The translations under genes and the position numbers were made by a program. Positions 27,109 to 36,053 of a stretch of 64,000 nucleotides of DNA are shown one piece after another. This DNA is from Pseudomonas thermotolerans DSM 14292. Lineage in GTDB: Bacteria > Pseudomonadota > Gammaproteobacteria > Pseudomonadales > Pseudomonadaceae. The notes beneath the pieces are model-generated. The model worked only from the letters and a program-made list of their open reading frames with translations. It was not told the origin of the DNA and made no database searches. The stretch covers positions 1 through 64,000 of the forward strand of contig NZ_KB822606.1 in the NCBI RefSeq assembly GCF_000364625.1. The letters run 5' to 3'. How positions within the stretch are numbered: position 1 is the first letter of the stretch; every line of letters begins with the position of its first letter.

Positions 27109-27708
27109 TCAGAGGGTAGTGAGGACGGGGTACAGCGAGGCCACCAGCAGCAGGGCCATGCTGACGTTGAATAGGCGCAGGGTGCGCGGATTGTCCAGCC
27201 AGTGGCGCAGTAGGCTGCCGGCCACCGTCCAGAGGCCGACGCTCGGGCAGTTGACCAGGGCGAACAGCGCGGCGATCAGCACCACTTGGAGCAGGCCGCT
27301 GCCCTGCGGCAGGTAGGTGGTGATGGCGCCGATGGCCATGATCCAGGCCTTGGGGTTGACCCACTGGAAGGCCGCCGCCTGCAGGAAGCCGAACGGTCGG
27401 CCACGGGGCTCGCCGCCTTCCGGGGCGCCGGCCCTGGCGATCTTCCAGGCCAGGTAGAGCAGGTAGGCGGCGCCGGCGTAGCGCAGTGCGGTGTGCAGCT
27501 GCGGATAGCTCTCGAACAACTGGCCCAGCCCCAGGCCGACGGAGATCACCAGGACCATGAAGCCCAGGCTGATGCCGAGCATGTGCGGCACGCTGCGGCG
27601 CACCCCGAAGTTCACCCCGGAGGCCAGCAGCATCATGTTGTTGGGCCCCGGAGTGACCGAGGTCACGAAGGCGAAGAGCACGAAGGCGAGCAGCAGGTCC
27701 AGGCTCAT
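27109..27708 (-). CDS. LysE/RhtB-family amino-acid exporter
   Basis: The 199-residue, six-helix membrane protein has the family motif TPGPNNMMLLASG near residue 20. Members export amino acids or related metabolites. The start at 27708 was chosen because the hydrophobic first helix follows directly; upstream codons are not credible. It is the first of two same-strand transporter genes (lysE-like, benE-like). Confidence 0.92.
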   Translation of the reverse strand: MSLDLLLAFVLFAFVTSVTPGPNNMMLLASGVNFGVRRSVPHMLGISLGFMVLVISVGLGLGQLFESYPQLHTALRYAGAAYLLYLAWKIARAGAPEGGEPRGRPFGFLQAAAFQWVNPKAWIMAIGAITTYLPQGSGLLQVVLIAALFALVNCPSVGLWTVAGSLLRHWLDNPRTLRLFNVSMALLLVASLYPVLTTL

Positions 27709-27876
27709 GGGCGGCGACTCTTGTTGTTCCGAGCCTGCCAGCCTATGCATCCGGCGGCCAGGCGTCGCGATACAGCGGGCGGAGCAATCGACGGAACAGT
27801 TCGCCGGCGAGGAGGAGAACGGGTGAAGTGTGCTGCCGAATGGTTCGGGGCCACCCGAGCGCGCGGCCCCGGGGGC

Positions 27877-28311
27877 TTAGGCGCGGTGGTGCAGGGCCTG
27901 GTTGACCGCCAGCCAGCCCCGGGCGGCTTCCTCGCCGGCTTCGGCGAAGGCCTGCTGTAGCAGGCGGCTCTGTTCGCGGCGCAGGGCAGCTTCCAGCTTC
28001 GCGCCTTCGGCGGTGAGGCCGAGGCGGCGTTTGCGCTTGTCGTCCTCGGCGGCGACGCTCTCCACCAGGTGCATCTCCATCAACTGGCGCAGCGGCGGGT
28101 TGAGAGCCTGCTTGCTGACGCCGAGGACCTCGAGCAGCTCCTTCATGCTCAGCCCGGGGTAGCGGGCGATGAAGAACAGGATGCGGTGGTGCACCCGGCT
28201 CAGCCCGCGGCGGGCGAGCATCTCGTCGGGCTTGGCGGTGAACGCCTGGTAGGCGAAGAAGAAGGCTTCCGCGGCAAGCCGCTGGGCGGTCGGATTTTTC
28301 AGGTCAAGCAT
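27877..28311 (-). CDS. MarR-family transcriptional regulator
   Basis: The 144-residue winged-helix repressor-type protein has LSMKELLEVLGVSKQALNPPLRQL (helix-turn-helix, about 54-77) and a basic wing with DDKRKRRLGLT. It is divergent from the aminotransferase-GST-GFA genes, and the gap holds two matching palindromes, one across its own start codon. This suggests self-repression and control of the aminotransferase gene. I recall the same trio as PA1653-PA1655. Confidence 0.92.
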   Translation of the reverse strand: MLDLKNPTAQRLAAEAFFFAYQAFTAKPDEMLARRGLSRVHHRILFFIARYPGLSMKELLEVLGVSKQALNPPLRQLMEMHLVESVAAEDDKRKRRLGLTAEGAKLEAALRREQSRLLQQAFAEAGEEAARGWLAVNQALHHRA

Positions 28312-28317
28312 ATTGAC
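28303..28317. promoter_or_regulatory. Operator candidate 2 (over the marR start codon)
   Basis: GTCAA-N5-TTGAC, the same arms and spacing as the palindrome at 28344-28360, lies across the marR ATG (28311-28309). Its right arm is also the TTGACG that serves as a -35 candidate of the aminotransferase promoter (TTGACG-N18-TAGTTT, 28313-28342). The centres of the two sites are 42 bases apart, about four helical turns. Confidence 0.6.
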
Positions 28318-28343
28318 GTAATTGGATGCAGCGGCGTAGTTTC

Positions 28344-28360
28344 GGTCAAACAGTTTGACC
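28344..28360. promoter_or_regulatory. Operator candidate 1 (marR/aminotransferase gap)
   Basis: A perfect palindrome GGTCAAA-CAG-TTTGACC directly downstream of the -10 candidate of the aminotransferase gene. The size and symmetry are those of MarR-family operators. Binding here would block transcription of the aminotransferase gene and cover the -35 region of the opposite gene. Confidence 0.7.
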
Positions 28361-28390
28361 CATTTGCTTCTGCCCCGCTACCGGTGTCCC

Positions 28391-29557
28391 ATGGCCTTCT
28401 CCGAACGCGTCACCCGTCTGAAAAGTTCCCTGATCCGTGAAATCCTCGCCGCCGCGCAGCGTCCCGAGGTGATGTCGTTCGCCGGCGGCCTGCCGGCCGA
28501 GCCGATGCTGCCCAGGGTGGACTGGGCCGAGATGCCGGCGAGCATGGGTCAGTACGGGATGAGCGAGGGCGAGCCGGAGCTGCGCGAGCGCATCGCCGCC
28601 GAGGCCCGGGCCCTGGGGATTCCCTGCCAGGCCAGCCAGGTGCTGATCATCAGCGGTTCGCAGCAGGCCCTCGACCTGGCCAGCAAGCTGTTCATCGATC
28701 CGGGTACCGAGGTGCTGCTCGAAGGCCCCACCTACCTGGCTGCGCTGCAGGCCTTCCAGCTGTTCGGCGCCGACTGCCTGTCGGTACCCCTGGAAGCCGA
28801 CGGTCCGGACCTCGCCGTGCTGCGCCAGCGCCTGGAAAGCCACAAGCCGGCCTTCGCCTACCTGATCCCTACCTTCCAGAACCCGTCCGGAGTGCGCTAC
28901 AGCGAGGCCAAGCGCCAGGCGGTAGCCGAGCTGCTCGACCAGTTCGGCGTCACCCTGATCGAGGATGAGCCCTACCGCGAGCTGGTCTATGACGAAGGCC
29001 GCGCCGTGCCCATCGTCAGTCGCCTGGGCAAGGCCAGCTGGATCTACACTGGCACGGTATCCAAGACCCTGCTGCCTGGCCTGCGGGTCGGTTACCTGAT
29101 CGCCACCCCGGACCTATTCCCCCATCTGCTGCGCCTCAAGCAATCGGCCGACCTGCACACCAACCGCATCGGCCAGTGGCAGGCCCTGCAGTGGCTGGGC
29201 AGCGCCCAGTACCAGGAGCACCTGGCCGCGCTGCGCGACTTCTACCGGGCGCGCCGCGACGCCATGCAGGCGGCGCTGGAGGAGCACTTCGCCGAGCTGG
29301 CCGAGTGGAACCTGCCAGAGGGCGGTCTGTTCTTCTGGCTGACTCTCAAGCAGCCGATCGACACCCGCGGCCTGCTGCAGGAGGCGCTTGAGCAGCAGGT
29401 GGCCTTCATGCCCGGCGAGCCGTTCTTCGCCGAGCCGGAGCAGAACCCCGGCTACCTGCGTCTGAACTTCAGCCACGTGGTCCCGGAACGGCTGGGCGAG
29501 GGGCTAAGGCGCCTGGCTGGGGTGATTCGCAGGGCCCAGCAGGCTGCAGCCGCATAA
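28391..29557 (+). CDS. PLP-dependent class I/II aminotransferase (MocR/Lys-N-type, 2-aminoadipate-like)
   Basis: The 388-residue fold-type I PLP enzyme has the lysine in TGTVSKTLLPGLRVGY (Lys about 229), the PLP-contact segments SGSQQALDL and FQNPSG, and the C-terminal LRLNFS substrate-arginine motif. It resembles 2-aminoadipate/multisubstrate aminotransferases. No GntR domain is present. The start at 28391 follows the operator region. A GST gene follows after 12 bases, so the two are co-transcribed. Confidence 0.9.
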   Translation: MAFSERVTRLKSSLIREILAAAQRPEVMSFAGGLPAEPMLPRVDWAEMPASMGQYGMSEGEPELRERIAAEARALGIPCQASQVLIISGSQQALDLASKLFIDPGTEVLLEGPTYLAALQAFQLFGADCLSVPLEADGPDLAVLRQRLESHKPAFAYLIPTFQNPSGVRYSEAKRQAVAELLDQFGVTLIEDEPYRELVYDEGRAVPIVSRLGKASWIYTGTVSKTLLPGLRVGYLIATPDLFPHLLRLKQSADLHTNRIGQWQALQWLGSAQYQEHLAALRDFYRARRDAMQAALEEHFAELAEWNLPEGGLFFWLTLKQPIDTRGLLQEALEQQVAFMPGEPFFAEPEQNPGYLRLNFSHVVPERLGEGLRRLAGVIRRAQQAAAA

Positions 29558-29569
29558 GGAGGAGAGGGC

Positions 29570-30172
29570 ATGTACAAGGTCTACGGCGATTACCGTTCCG
29601 GCAACTGCTACAAGGTCAAGCTGATGCTTCACCTGTTGGGTCGCGACTACCAGTGGGTGCCGGTGGACATCCTCTCGGGCGAGACCCGCGAGCCGGCCTT
29701 CCTGGAGAAGAACCCCAATGGCAAGGTGCCGGTGCTGGAACTAGAGGACGGCTCCACCCTCTGGGAGTCCAACGCCATCCTCAACTACCTGGCCGAGGGC
29801 ACCGAGCTGCTGCCCAGGGAGCCACGCTTGCGCACCCAGGTGCTGCAGTGGCAGTTCTTCGAGCAGTACAGCCACGAGCCCTACGTGGCGGTGGCGCGCT
29901 TCATCCAGCTCTACCAGGGGCTGCCGGAGGAGCGCCGCGAGGAGTACGAGATGTGCCTGAACCTCGGCCACAAGGCGCTGCGGGTGATGGAGAAGCAGCT
30001 GCAGAGCACGCCCTACCTGGTCGGCGACAGCTGCACCATCGCCGACATTGCCCTGTACGCCTACACTCACGTGGCTGACGAAGGCGGCTTCGACCTCTCC
30101 GGCTACCCGGCGATCCTGGCCTGGCTGCAACGCGTGGCCAGCCATCCCCGCTATGTCGGCATGTTCGACTGA
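29570..30172 (+). CDS. Glutathione S-transferase family protein
   Basis: The 200-residue protein has an N-terminal thioredoxin-like domain (about 1-80; catalytic-region Ser/Asn in YRSGNCYKVKL, cis-Pro in NGKVPVLEL, ESNAIL glutathione site) and a C-terminal helical domain (DIALYAYTHVADEG). A strong GGAGGAGAGG precedes the start. It is 12 bases after the aminotransferase gene under likely MarR control. Confidence 0.93.
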   Translation: MYKVYGDYRSGNCYKVKLMLHLLGRDYQWVPVDILSGETREPAFLEKNPNGKVPVLELEDGSTLWESNAILNYLAEGTELLPREPRLRTQVLQWQFFEQYSHEPYVAVARFIQLYQGLPEERREEYEMCLNLGHKALRVMEKQLQSTPYLVGDSCTIADIALYAYTHVADEGGFDLSGYPAILAWLQRVASHPRYVGMFD

Positions 30173-30239
30173 GGAAACTGGCGCGCAGGCAGCCGCGGGT
30201 CTAGCTTGTCCTTCCCCGGACCTGCACAGGAGACCCGGC

Positions 30240-30593
30240 ATGAGCACTTACCAAGGCGGCTGCCACTGCGGCAGGATTTCCTTCAGCGTCAGCGGCGAGA
30301 TCGACCGGCTGCTGGACTGCAACTGCTCGCTGTGCAGCAAGCGCGGCGGGTTGCTGTGGTTCGTGCCTCGCGCGCAGCTGACCCTGAACTCCCCTCGGGC
30401 CGATGAGCTGCCCACTTACCGCTTCAACAGCAGACGCATCGCCCACCACTTCTGCGACCGCTGTGGCTGCGCGCCTTTCAGCGAGGCGCCAGGCCCGGAC
30501 GGCAAGCCCATGGCGGCGGTCAACGCTCGTTGCCTGGAGGGGGTGGACCTGTCCGTCTATCCGGTGAGCCACTACGACGGCCGCAACCACTGA
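30240..30593 (+). CDS. GFA (glutathione-dependent formaldehyde-activating-like) family protein
   Basis: The 117-residue zinc protein has the complete family cysteine set: GGCHCG (about 8-12), CNCSLCSK (about 33-38) and CDRCGC (about 78-83). Most GFA-fold proteins are of unknown function; some bind glutathione adducts. CAGGAGA precedes the start. It is 67 bases after the GST gene and probably in the same operon, which gives the glutathione link some support. Confidence 0.88.
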   Translation: MSTYQGGCHCGRISFSVSGEIDRLLDCNCSLCSKRGGLLWFVPRAQLTLNSPRADELPTYRFNSRRIAHHFCDRCGCAPFSEAPGPDGKPMAAVNARCLEGVDLSVYPVSHYDGRNH

Positions 30594-30610
30594 GCGGACG
30601 GCCGGAAACG

Positions 30611-30637
30611 AAAAAACCGGCCAGAGGGCCGGTTTTT
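30611..30637. terminator. Bidirectional terminator between GFA and folE genes
   Basis: AAAAAACCGGCC-AGAG-GGCCGGTTTTT lies between the convergent GFA and folE genes, with A and T runs suited to both strands. Confidence 0.92.
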
Positions 30638-30651
30638 CTGGGCGGCATCCT

Positions 30652-31197
30652 TCAGCGGATCAGACTGAGGAACTCGCTGCGGGTTGCGGCGTTGTTGCGG
30701 AACTCGCCGAGCATCACCGAGGTGACCATGGAGGAATTCTGCTTCTCCACGCCGCGCATCATCATGCACATGTGCTGGGCCTCGATGACCACCGCCACGC
30801 CCAGGGCGCCGGTAACCTGCTCGATGGCCTCGGCGATCTGCCGGCTGAGGTTCTCCTGGATCTGCAGGCGCCGCGCGTACATGTCGACGATGCGAGCCAC
30901 CTTGGACAGGCCGAGCACCTTGCCGTTGGGCAGATAGGCGACGTGGGCCTTGCCGATGAACGGCAGCAGGTGGTGTTCGCACAGCGAGTACAGCTCGATG
31001 TTCTTGACCAGCACCATTTCGCTGTTGTCGGAGCTGAACAGGGCACCGTTGGTGACTTCTTCCAGGGTCTGCTCGTAACCGCGACAGAGAAAACGCATGG
31101 CTTTCGCGGCGCGCTTGGGGGTGTCGCGCAGGCCTTCGCGAGTCACGTCCTCGCCGAGCTGATCGAGGATCGCTACGTAGTGCTGTTCCAGAGACAT
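30652..31197 (-). CDS. folE: GTP cyclohydrolase I (type IA)
   Basis: Converts GTP to 7,8-dihydroneopterin triphosphate, the first step of folate/tetrahydropterin synthesis. The 181-residue protein has the zinc ligands in LCEHHLLPF (Cys about 72, His 75) and in QHMCMMMRG (Cys about 143), and RLQIQENL. It is the zinc type FolE, not the FolE2/QueF-like type. AGGA precedes the start at 31197. The frame runs 60 codons further upstream without support. Confidence 0.94.
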   Translation of the reverse strand: MSLEQHYVAILDQLGEDVTREGLRDTPKRAAKAMRFLCRGYEQTLEEVTNGALFSSDNSEMVLVKNIELYSLCEHHLLPFIGKAHVAYLPNGKVLGLSKVARIVDMYARRLQIQENLSRQIAEAIEQVTGALGVAVVIEAQHMCMMMRGVEKQNSSMVTSVMLGEFRNNAATRSEFLSLIR

Positions 31198-31291
31198 GGG
31201 GGTTCCTGTGGAGGGGGGTTGTTGCAAAGGGGCAGGGTAGGGGGTGACGGCTTCGCTGGCAAGGGCGGGAGCGCCGGGGCGCTCCGCCGTC

Positions 31292-31849
31292 TCATTCGTC
31301 GCGACCGTCGAGCATGGTGCGTCGCAGCAGCACGTAGACCGCGCCGGTGCCGCCATGCCGGGGCAGGCAGGAGGCAAAGCCGAGCACCTGGGGATGCTGG
31401 CGCAGCCAGGTGTTGACGTGGCTCTTGATCAGCGGGCGCTTGCCGTCCAGACGCGCCGCCTTGCCGTGGGTGACGCGCACGCAGCGGATTTCCCGGCGCA
31501 CGGCCTCGGCGATGAATTCCCAGAGAGTGTCGCGTGCCTGCTCCACCTTCATGCCGTGCAGGTCGAGGCTACCCTCGAAGCCGACCTGGCCCTGTTTGAG
31601 CTTGCGCATCTGGCCTTCCTGGAGTCCTTCGCGGGCCCAGTACAGCTCGTCCTCGGCACCGACGTCGATGACGAACTGGTCGGACAGGCCATCCACCTTG
31701 ATGGTCTCCACGCGCTGGGTTGCGGCCTGACGTAGGGTGGCCAGGCGGGCACGGTCGGGCTTCGGCTTGCCGGTGTCCGCGCGGTCGTACTTGAGCGGCT
31801 TGACGCCGCGCATCTCGCTCTTGAACAGGGAAAAATCGTCGTCTTGCAT
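31292..31849 (-). CDS. Smr-domain protein (SmrB-like putative endonuclease)
   Basis: The 185-residue protein has a basic N-terminal half and a C-terminal Smr domain (about 93-175) with the LDLHGM motif, VRVTHGKA and a Gly-rich [16 protein letters not shown] end. SmrB in E. coli cuts mRNA at collided ribosomes, and the DLHG and HGK/HGG motifs needed for this are present. It stands 94 bases upstream of folE. In E. coli, smrB is next to prmB, and prmB is also near here (33140). Confidence 0.9.
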   Translation of the reverse strand: MQDDDFSLFKSEMRGVKPLKYDRADTGKPKPDRARLATLRQAATQRVETIKVDGLSDQFVIDVGAEDELYWAREGLQEGQMRKLKQGQVGFEGSLDLHGMKVEQARDTLWEFIAEAVRREIRCVRVTHGKAARLDGKRPLIKSHVNTWLRQHPQVLGFASCLPRHGGTGAVYVLLRRTMLDGRDE

Positions 31850-31896
31850 AGGGCCTCCGCGAAGCCCTCCAGTTTACCCGTTCCAGGGCGGCGCGG

Positions 31897-32217
31897 TCAG
31901 TCGTGTTTCTTCAGCAGGTGCGGGGCCAGGCTGAGATCGTCGCTGCACCGCAGGCGGCGCCGGCAGGCCCGCCAGATCAGCAGGCCGAGCAACAGCAGCA
32001 GGAGGCTGGCGATCAGCAGCACCAGGCCGGCGCCAGTGGAGGCCTCGAGGTTCGCGATGAGCGGCGGGCGGCCCAGCAGGATGGCGGCACCCGCCAGGGT
32101 CAGCAGCCCCCCGAGAATGGCGAACAGGGCCCCGAGCGCCGCGCCGAAGCGCCAGCGCCACAGCCTGGGACCGCGGGGGCGCAGACGGCGGGCATCAAAA
32201 TCACCGGATAGTTTCAT
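31897..32217 (-). CDS. Small inner-membrane protein of unknown function
   Basis: The 106-residue protein has a basic N-terminus (about 1-22), two hydrophobic helices (about 24-48 and 62-84) and a basic C-terminal tail with three Arg followed by polar residues. Both ends should be cytoplasmic. GAGGAA precedes the ATG. I do not recognise a family. An inverted repeat TGACCGGAA/TTCCGGTCA (32246-32276) lies just upstream. Confidence 0.7.
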   Translation of the reverse strand: MKLSGDFDARRLRPRGPRLWRWRFGAALGALFAILGGLLTLAGAAILLGRPPLIANLEASTGAGLVLLIASLLLLLLGLLIWRACRRRLRCSDDLSLAPHLLKKHD

Positions 32218-32320
32218 GCCGATTCCTCGCTCGTTATCGGCGCTATGACCGGAAGCCAGTGCCGAGGTTCCGGTCAGCGTCCAGGGCGATGGGCGGTCGG
32301 TTGCCGCGGGGCGTCCTGCT

Positions 32321-32914
32321 TCAGATCAGGACGGCGGCACGCGGCACCACGGCCGCGAAGTTGTCCGCCAGGGCGGCCATTTCCGCGCGGTGCAGGTCGG
32401 CGGCGCTGATCACGCCCTCGCCGCAGGGCAGGTCACGGGTGGCGCAGGCGGTCTCCACCAGGGTGCAGCGGTAACCGTAGTCTTTGCAGGCACGCACCGT
32501 GGTACTGATGCTGGAGTGTGTCATGAAGCCGCAGATGATCAGGTCCAGGCGGCCGAGGGCCTGCAGGCGGTCGTGCAGGTCGGTGCCGGAGAAGGCGTTG
32601 GGCAGGCGCTTTTCCACCACCACTTCGCCGGGCAGCGGCGCCAGCTCGGGGAGGAACTGCCCGCGCGGGCCGCGCGGGTCGAGGAAGCCGTCCGGTACGC
32701 CGAGATGTTTGACGTGCACGATTGGGGTTCCCGAGCTGCGGGCGGCGCTCAGCAGGCTGGCGATCTCCGCCACCGCGGCATCCAGCCCCGGCAGAGGCAC
32801 CACGCCGCTGCGGTATTCCTCCTGGGCATCGATGATGATCAGACAGGCGCTCTGCAGGCTGGCAGGCGCATGACTGCGACCGGTGATCTGGAGGAGGGTC
32901 TGGGGACGAGACAT
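32321..32914 (-). CDS. Isochorismatase-family cysteine hydrolase
   Basis: The 197-residue protein has the family triad: Asp in LIIIDAQEEY (about 30), Lys in VVEKRLPNAF (about 103) and the nucleophilic Cys at the position given by DLIICGFMTHSSISTT (about 128). Cis-peptide residues are present. Substrates in this family range from isochorismate to nicotinamide; none can be chosen. AGGAG precedes the start at 32914. I recall PA1677 as a PAO1 counterpart, also beside prmB. Confidence 0.9.
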   Translation of the reverse strand: MSRPQTLLQITGRSHAPASLQSACLIIIDAQEEYRSGVVPLPGLDAAVAEIASLLSAARSSGTPIVHVKHLGVPDGFLDPRGPRGQFLPELAPLPGEVVVEKRLPNAFSGTDLHDRLQALGRLDLIICGFMTHSSISTTVRACKDYGYRCTLVETACATRDLPCGEGVISAADLHRAEMAALADNFAAVVPRAAVLI

Positions 32915-33139
32915 GCAAGGTACTCCTGGCGAACGCGCAATGCCCTTCATTGTCACTCCCCGCGGCGGCGCTGTGAACCTCCTTGCGCACCTGCTGGGCG
33001 AAAATCCGTGAACGCGTCGGGAAAAGGTCACGAAAAGGTCGTTCGAGGATGATCGTGGCGGCGCTGAAAACCCTCCGTGCCGCTCGCCTGCGGAGGTCGA
33101 CAGGCCCTACAATGCGCGCCCGTTCACCGGAGGTTCGCC

Positions 33140-34060
33140 GTGACCGTCTCTACTTCCCAATTGCGCACCCTGCGCGACTACATTCGCTGGGCCGTCAGTC
33201 GTTTCCACGCCGAAGGCCTGTATTTCGGCCATGGCACCGACAACGCCTGGGACGACGCCCGGCAACTGATCCTCGGCGCCCTGCACCTGCCCTGGGAGAT
33301 CGCCGACAGCTACCTGGACTGCCGCCTCGAGGACGACGAGCGCGAGCACCTGCGCGAGCTGCTGCGCCGGCGCATCGAGGAGCGCGTGCCGACCGCCTAC
33401 CTGCTCGGCGAGGCCTGGTTCTGCGGCCTGCCGTTCGTGGTGGACGAGCGGGTGCTGATTCCCCGCTCGCCGATCGCCGAGCTGATCCAGAACCGCTTCG
33501 AGCCCTGGCTGCCCAAGGAGCCGGCACGCATCCTCGACCTCTGCACCGGTTCAGGCTGCATCGGCATCGCCTGCGCCTACGCCTTTCCGGAAGCCGAGGT
33601 GGCTCTCGCCGACCTGTCCTTCGAGGCCCTGGAGGTGGCCTGGCGGAACATCGAGCAGCACGGCCTGGAAGACCGCGTCTACACCGTGCAGGGCGACGGC
33701 TTCGACGGTCTGCCGGGGCAGCGCTTCGACCTGATCGTCAGCAACCCGCCCTACGTGGACGCCGAGGACTTCGCCGACATGCCCGCCGAGTTCCACCACG
33801 AGCCGGCCCTTGGTCTGGCCTGCGGCGAGGACGGCCTGGATCTGGTACGGCGCATCCTCGCCGAGGCCGCCGACCACCTGACCGAGCAAGGTGTGCTGAT
33901 CGTCGAGGTGGGTAACAGCCAGGTGCACGTACAGGCGCTCTATCCGGAGGTGGACTTCACCTGGCTGGAGTTCGAGAACGGCGGCCATGGCGTGTTCCTG
34001 CTCGCCGCCCGGCAGTGCCGTGACTACCAGAGGCTGTTCCGCTCGCGCCTGAAGCGCTGA
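33140..34060 (+). CDS. prmB: 50S ribosomal protein L3 glutamine N5-methyltransferase
   Basis: Methylates a glutamine of ribosomal protein L3. The 306-residue protein has a helical N-terminal domain (about 1-110), SAM motif [14 protein letters not shown] (about 136-148) and the catalytic NPPY (about 206-209). The start is GTG at 33140, with GGAGG six bases upstream; the ATG 21 codons earlier is not supported. It stands alone on the plus strand. Confidence 0.95.
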   Translation: MTVSTSQLRTLRDYIRWAVSRFHAEGLYFGHGTDNAWDDARQLILGALHLPWEIADSYLDCRLEDDEREHLRELLRRRIEERVPTAYLLGEAWFCGLPFVVDERVLIPRSPIAELIQNRFEPWLPKEPARILDLCTGSGCIGIACAYAFPEAEVALADLSFEALEVAWRNIEQHGLEDRVYTVQGDGFDGLPGQRFDLIVSNPPYVDAEDFADMPAEFHHEPALGLACGEDGLDLVRRILAEAADHLTEQGVLIVEVGNSQVHVQALYPEVDFTWLEFENGGHGVFLLAARQCRDYQRLFRSRLKR

Positions 34061-34185
34061 ACGGCCGTTCCGACAGGCGGGGAGTGCGTAGCAGTTCCCG
34101 CCTCCATTGAATAAGCCCCGCGCGGGCTCTTTGCCGCGGTGCCGGCGCCCAGTAGCATCGGTCTTCCAATCTATGAGGAGGCTGC

Positions 34186-35103
34186 ATGTCGAATCCACTG
34201 GACGCCTGTCTGCACGCGGTCAATCAGGTGCTGCTCGGCAAGGAGGCCCAGGTGCGCCTGGCCATGACCTGCCTGCTGGCCCGTGGTCACCTGCTGATCG
34301 AGGATCTGCCGGGGATGGGCAAGACCACCCTCGGTCACGCCCTGGCCAGGGTGCTTGGGCTGAGCTTTCAGCGCATCCAGTTCACCTCCGACCTGCTGCC
34401 CGGCGACATCCTCGGCACCTCGGTATTCGACAAGGAGAGCGGGCAATTCGTCTTCCATCCGGGACCGATCTTCGCCGAACTGGTTCTCGCCGACGAGATC
34501 AACCGCGCCACCCCGAAGAGCCAGAGCGCGCTGCTCGAGGCCATGGAGGAGGGCCAGGTGACCATCGAGGGCGCCACCCGGCCGCTGCCCAAGCCGTTCT
34601 TCGTCATCGCCACCCAGAACCCGGCCAGCCAGGGTGGCACCTTCGCGCTGCCCGAGTCCCAGCTCGACCGCTTCCTCATGCGCCTGTCCCTCGGCTACCC
34701 GGCCAAGGCGGCGGAGAAGGCGCTGCTGCTCGGAGAGGCGCGCCGCGAGCTGCTGCCGCGCCTGGAACCGATCCTCGACCACGAACGCCTGGCCGCTCTG
34801 CAGGCCCAGGTGCCCCAGGTGCGCGCCAGCGATGCCCTGGTGGAGTACGTGCTGCGTCTGGTGGAGGCCACCCGCAGCCAGCCGCAGTTCGCCTGGGGCC
34901 TGTCGCCGCGGGCCAGTCTGGCGCTGCTGGCGGCGGCGCGGGCCTGGGCGTTCCTCGCCGGGCGCGACTACGTGATCCCCGAGGACGTGCAGGCGGTGCT
35001 GCCGGCAGTGGTCGGCCACCGCCTGCGCGAGCGCGCCGATCCGGCCGGGCACGGCGGCGGTGCCCTGGTGCAGTGGCTGTTGCGCGAGGTGCCGGCGCTT
35101 TGA
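34186..35103 (+). CDS. MoxR-family AAA+ ATPase
   Basis: The 305-residue ATPase has Walker A in LPGMGKTTL (about 42-50), Walker B VLADEINRATPKSQ (about 102-115) and a sensor/arginine region FVIATQNP. MoxR ATPases act as chaperones with VWA or DUF58 partners. GAGGAGG precedes the start. It overlaps the DUF58 gene and is followed by a TgpA-like transglutaminase, the standard three-gene unit. A weak hairpin AGGCGGG/CCCGCCT lies at 34075-34103 before it. Confidence 0.93.
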   Translation: MSNPLDACLHAVNQVLLGKEAQVRLAMTCLLARGHLLIEDLPGMGKTTLGHALARVLGLSFQRIQFTSDLLPGDILGTSVFDKESGQFVFHPGPIFAELVLADEINRATPKSQSALLEAMEEGQVTIEGATRPLPKPFFVIATQNPASQGGTFALPESQLDRFLMRLSLGYPAKAAEKALLLGEARRELLPRLEPILDHERLAALQAQVPQVRASDALVEYVLRLVEATRSQPQFAWGLSPRASLALLAAARAWAFLAGRDYVIPEDVQAVLPAVVGHRLRERADPAGHGGGALVQWLLREVPAL

Positions 35104-36053
35104 TCGCCAGACTACGCAGCCACTGGCGGCGCTGGCTGGCGGCACGGCTGCCGCCGGCGTCGCGCATCCGTCTGGTGCAGCGACGCATCTTCATCATTCC
35201 CACCCGAGTCGGCGGCGCCTTCGGAGTGGCCCTGATCCTCATGCTGCTGGCCGCCATCAACTACCAGAACAGCCTGGCCTACGCGCTGACCTTCCTGCTC
35301 GGCTCGCTCTTCGTGGTCGCCATCCTGCACACCTACCGGAATCTGGCTGGTCTGCAGCTCAGCGCGGCGGGCGGCGCGGCAGTGTTCGTCGGCGAGCGAG
35401 CACGCTTCCGAGTGCGTCTGGAAAGCGACAGCCATTCCCACCAGGCCATCGCCCTGGGCTGGCCGCCAGCGCCTCTGCAGGTGCTCGACGTGCCGGCGCG
35501 CGGCGTGGTGGAGTGCGAACTGGACCGTCTGGCCGAGCGGCGCGGCTGGCTGCGTCCGGGGTGGCTGCGGGTGGAGAGCCGCTTCCCCCTCGGCCTGCTG
35601 GTGGCCTGGAGCTGGGTGAACCTGGACCAGACCCTGCTGGTCTATCCGCGGCCGGAGGCGGGCGACCTGCCGCTGGCTGCTGGTCGTGACGCCGATCCCG
35701 ACGAGGAAGGCGCGCGCCCGACCGGGCCGGGCGTGGACGACTTCCAGGGGCTGCGCGACTACCAGCCCGGCGACTCCCGGCGGCGCCTGCACTGGAAGGC
35801 CTACTCGCGGGGCCAGGGTCTGCTGGTCAAGGACTTCGCCGCGCTCGGCGGCCGTGACCTGTGGCTGGACTTCGCCGCCCTGGAGGGCGACGTGGAGACG
35901 CGCCTGTCGCGGCTCTGCCACTGGGTGCTGCAGTTCAGCCAGCGTCAGCAGCCCTTCGCCCTGCGCCTGCCCGGCGTCGAACTGGGTCCGGACGTCGGCG
36001 AGCGGCACCGCGAGGCCTGCCTGCGCGCCCTGGCCCTCTACGGAGCCGCGTGA
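35100..36053 (+). CDS. DUF58 domain protein
   Basis: The 317-residue protein has two transmembrane helices near the N-terminus (about 35-80) and a DUF58 domain with the DYQPGDSRRRLHWKAYSR motif (about 215-233). The start is taken as TTG at 35100, overlapping the moxR stop (TTGA), since no ATG fits and GAGG lies about 10 bases upstream. It ends in TGATG shared with the transglutaminase gene. Function is inferred only from the conserved MoxR-DUF58-TgpA unit. Confidence 0.85.
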   Translation: MIARLRSHWRRWLAARLPPASRIRLVQRRIFIIPTRVGGAFGVALILMLLAAINYQNSLAYALTFLLGSLFVVAILHTYRNLAGLQLSAAGGAAVFVGERARFRVRLESDSHSHQAIALGWPPAPLQVLDVPARGVVECELDRLAERRGWLRPGWLRVESRFPLGLLVAWSWVNLDQTLLVYPRPEAGDLPLAAGRDADPDEEGARPTGPGVDDFQGLRDYQPGDSRRRLHWKAYSRGQGLLVKDFAALGGRDLWLDFAALEGDVETRLSRLCHWVLQFSQRQQPFALRLPGVELGPDVGERHREACLRALALYGAA

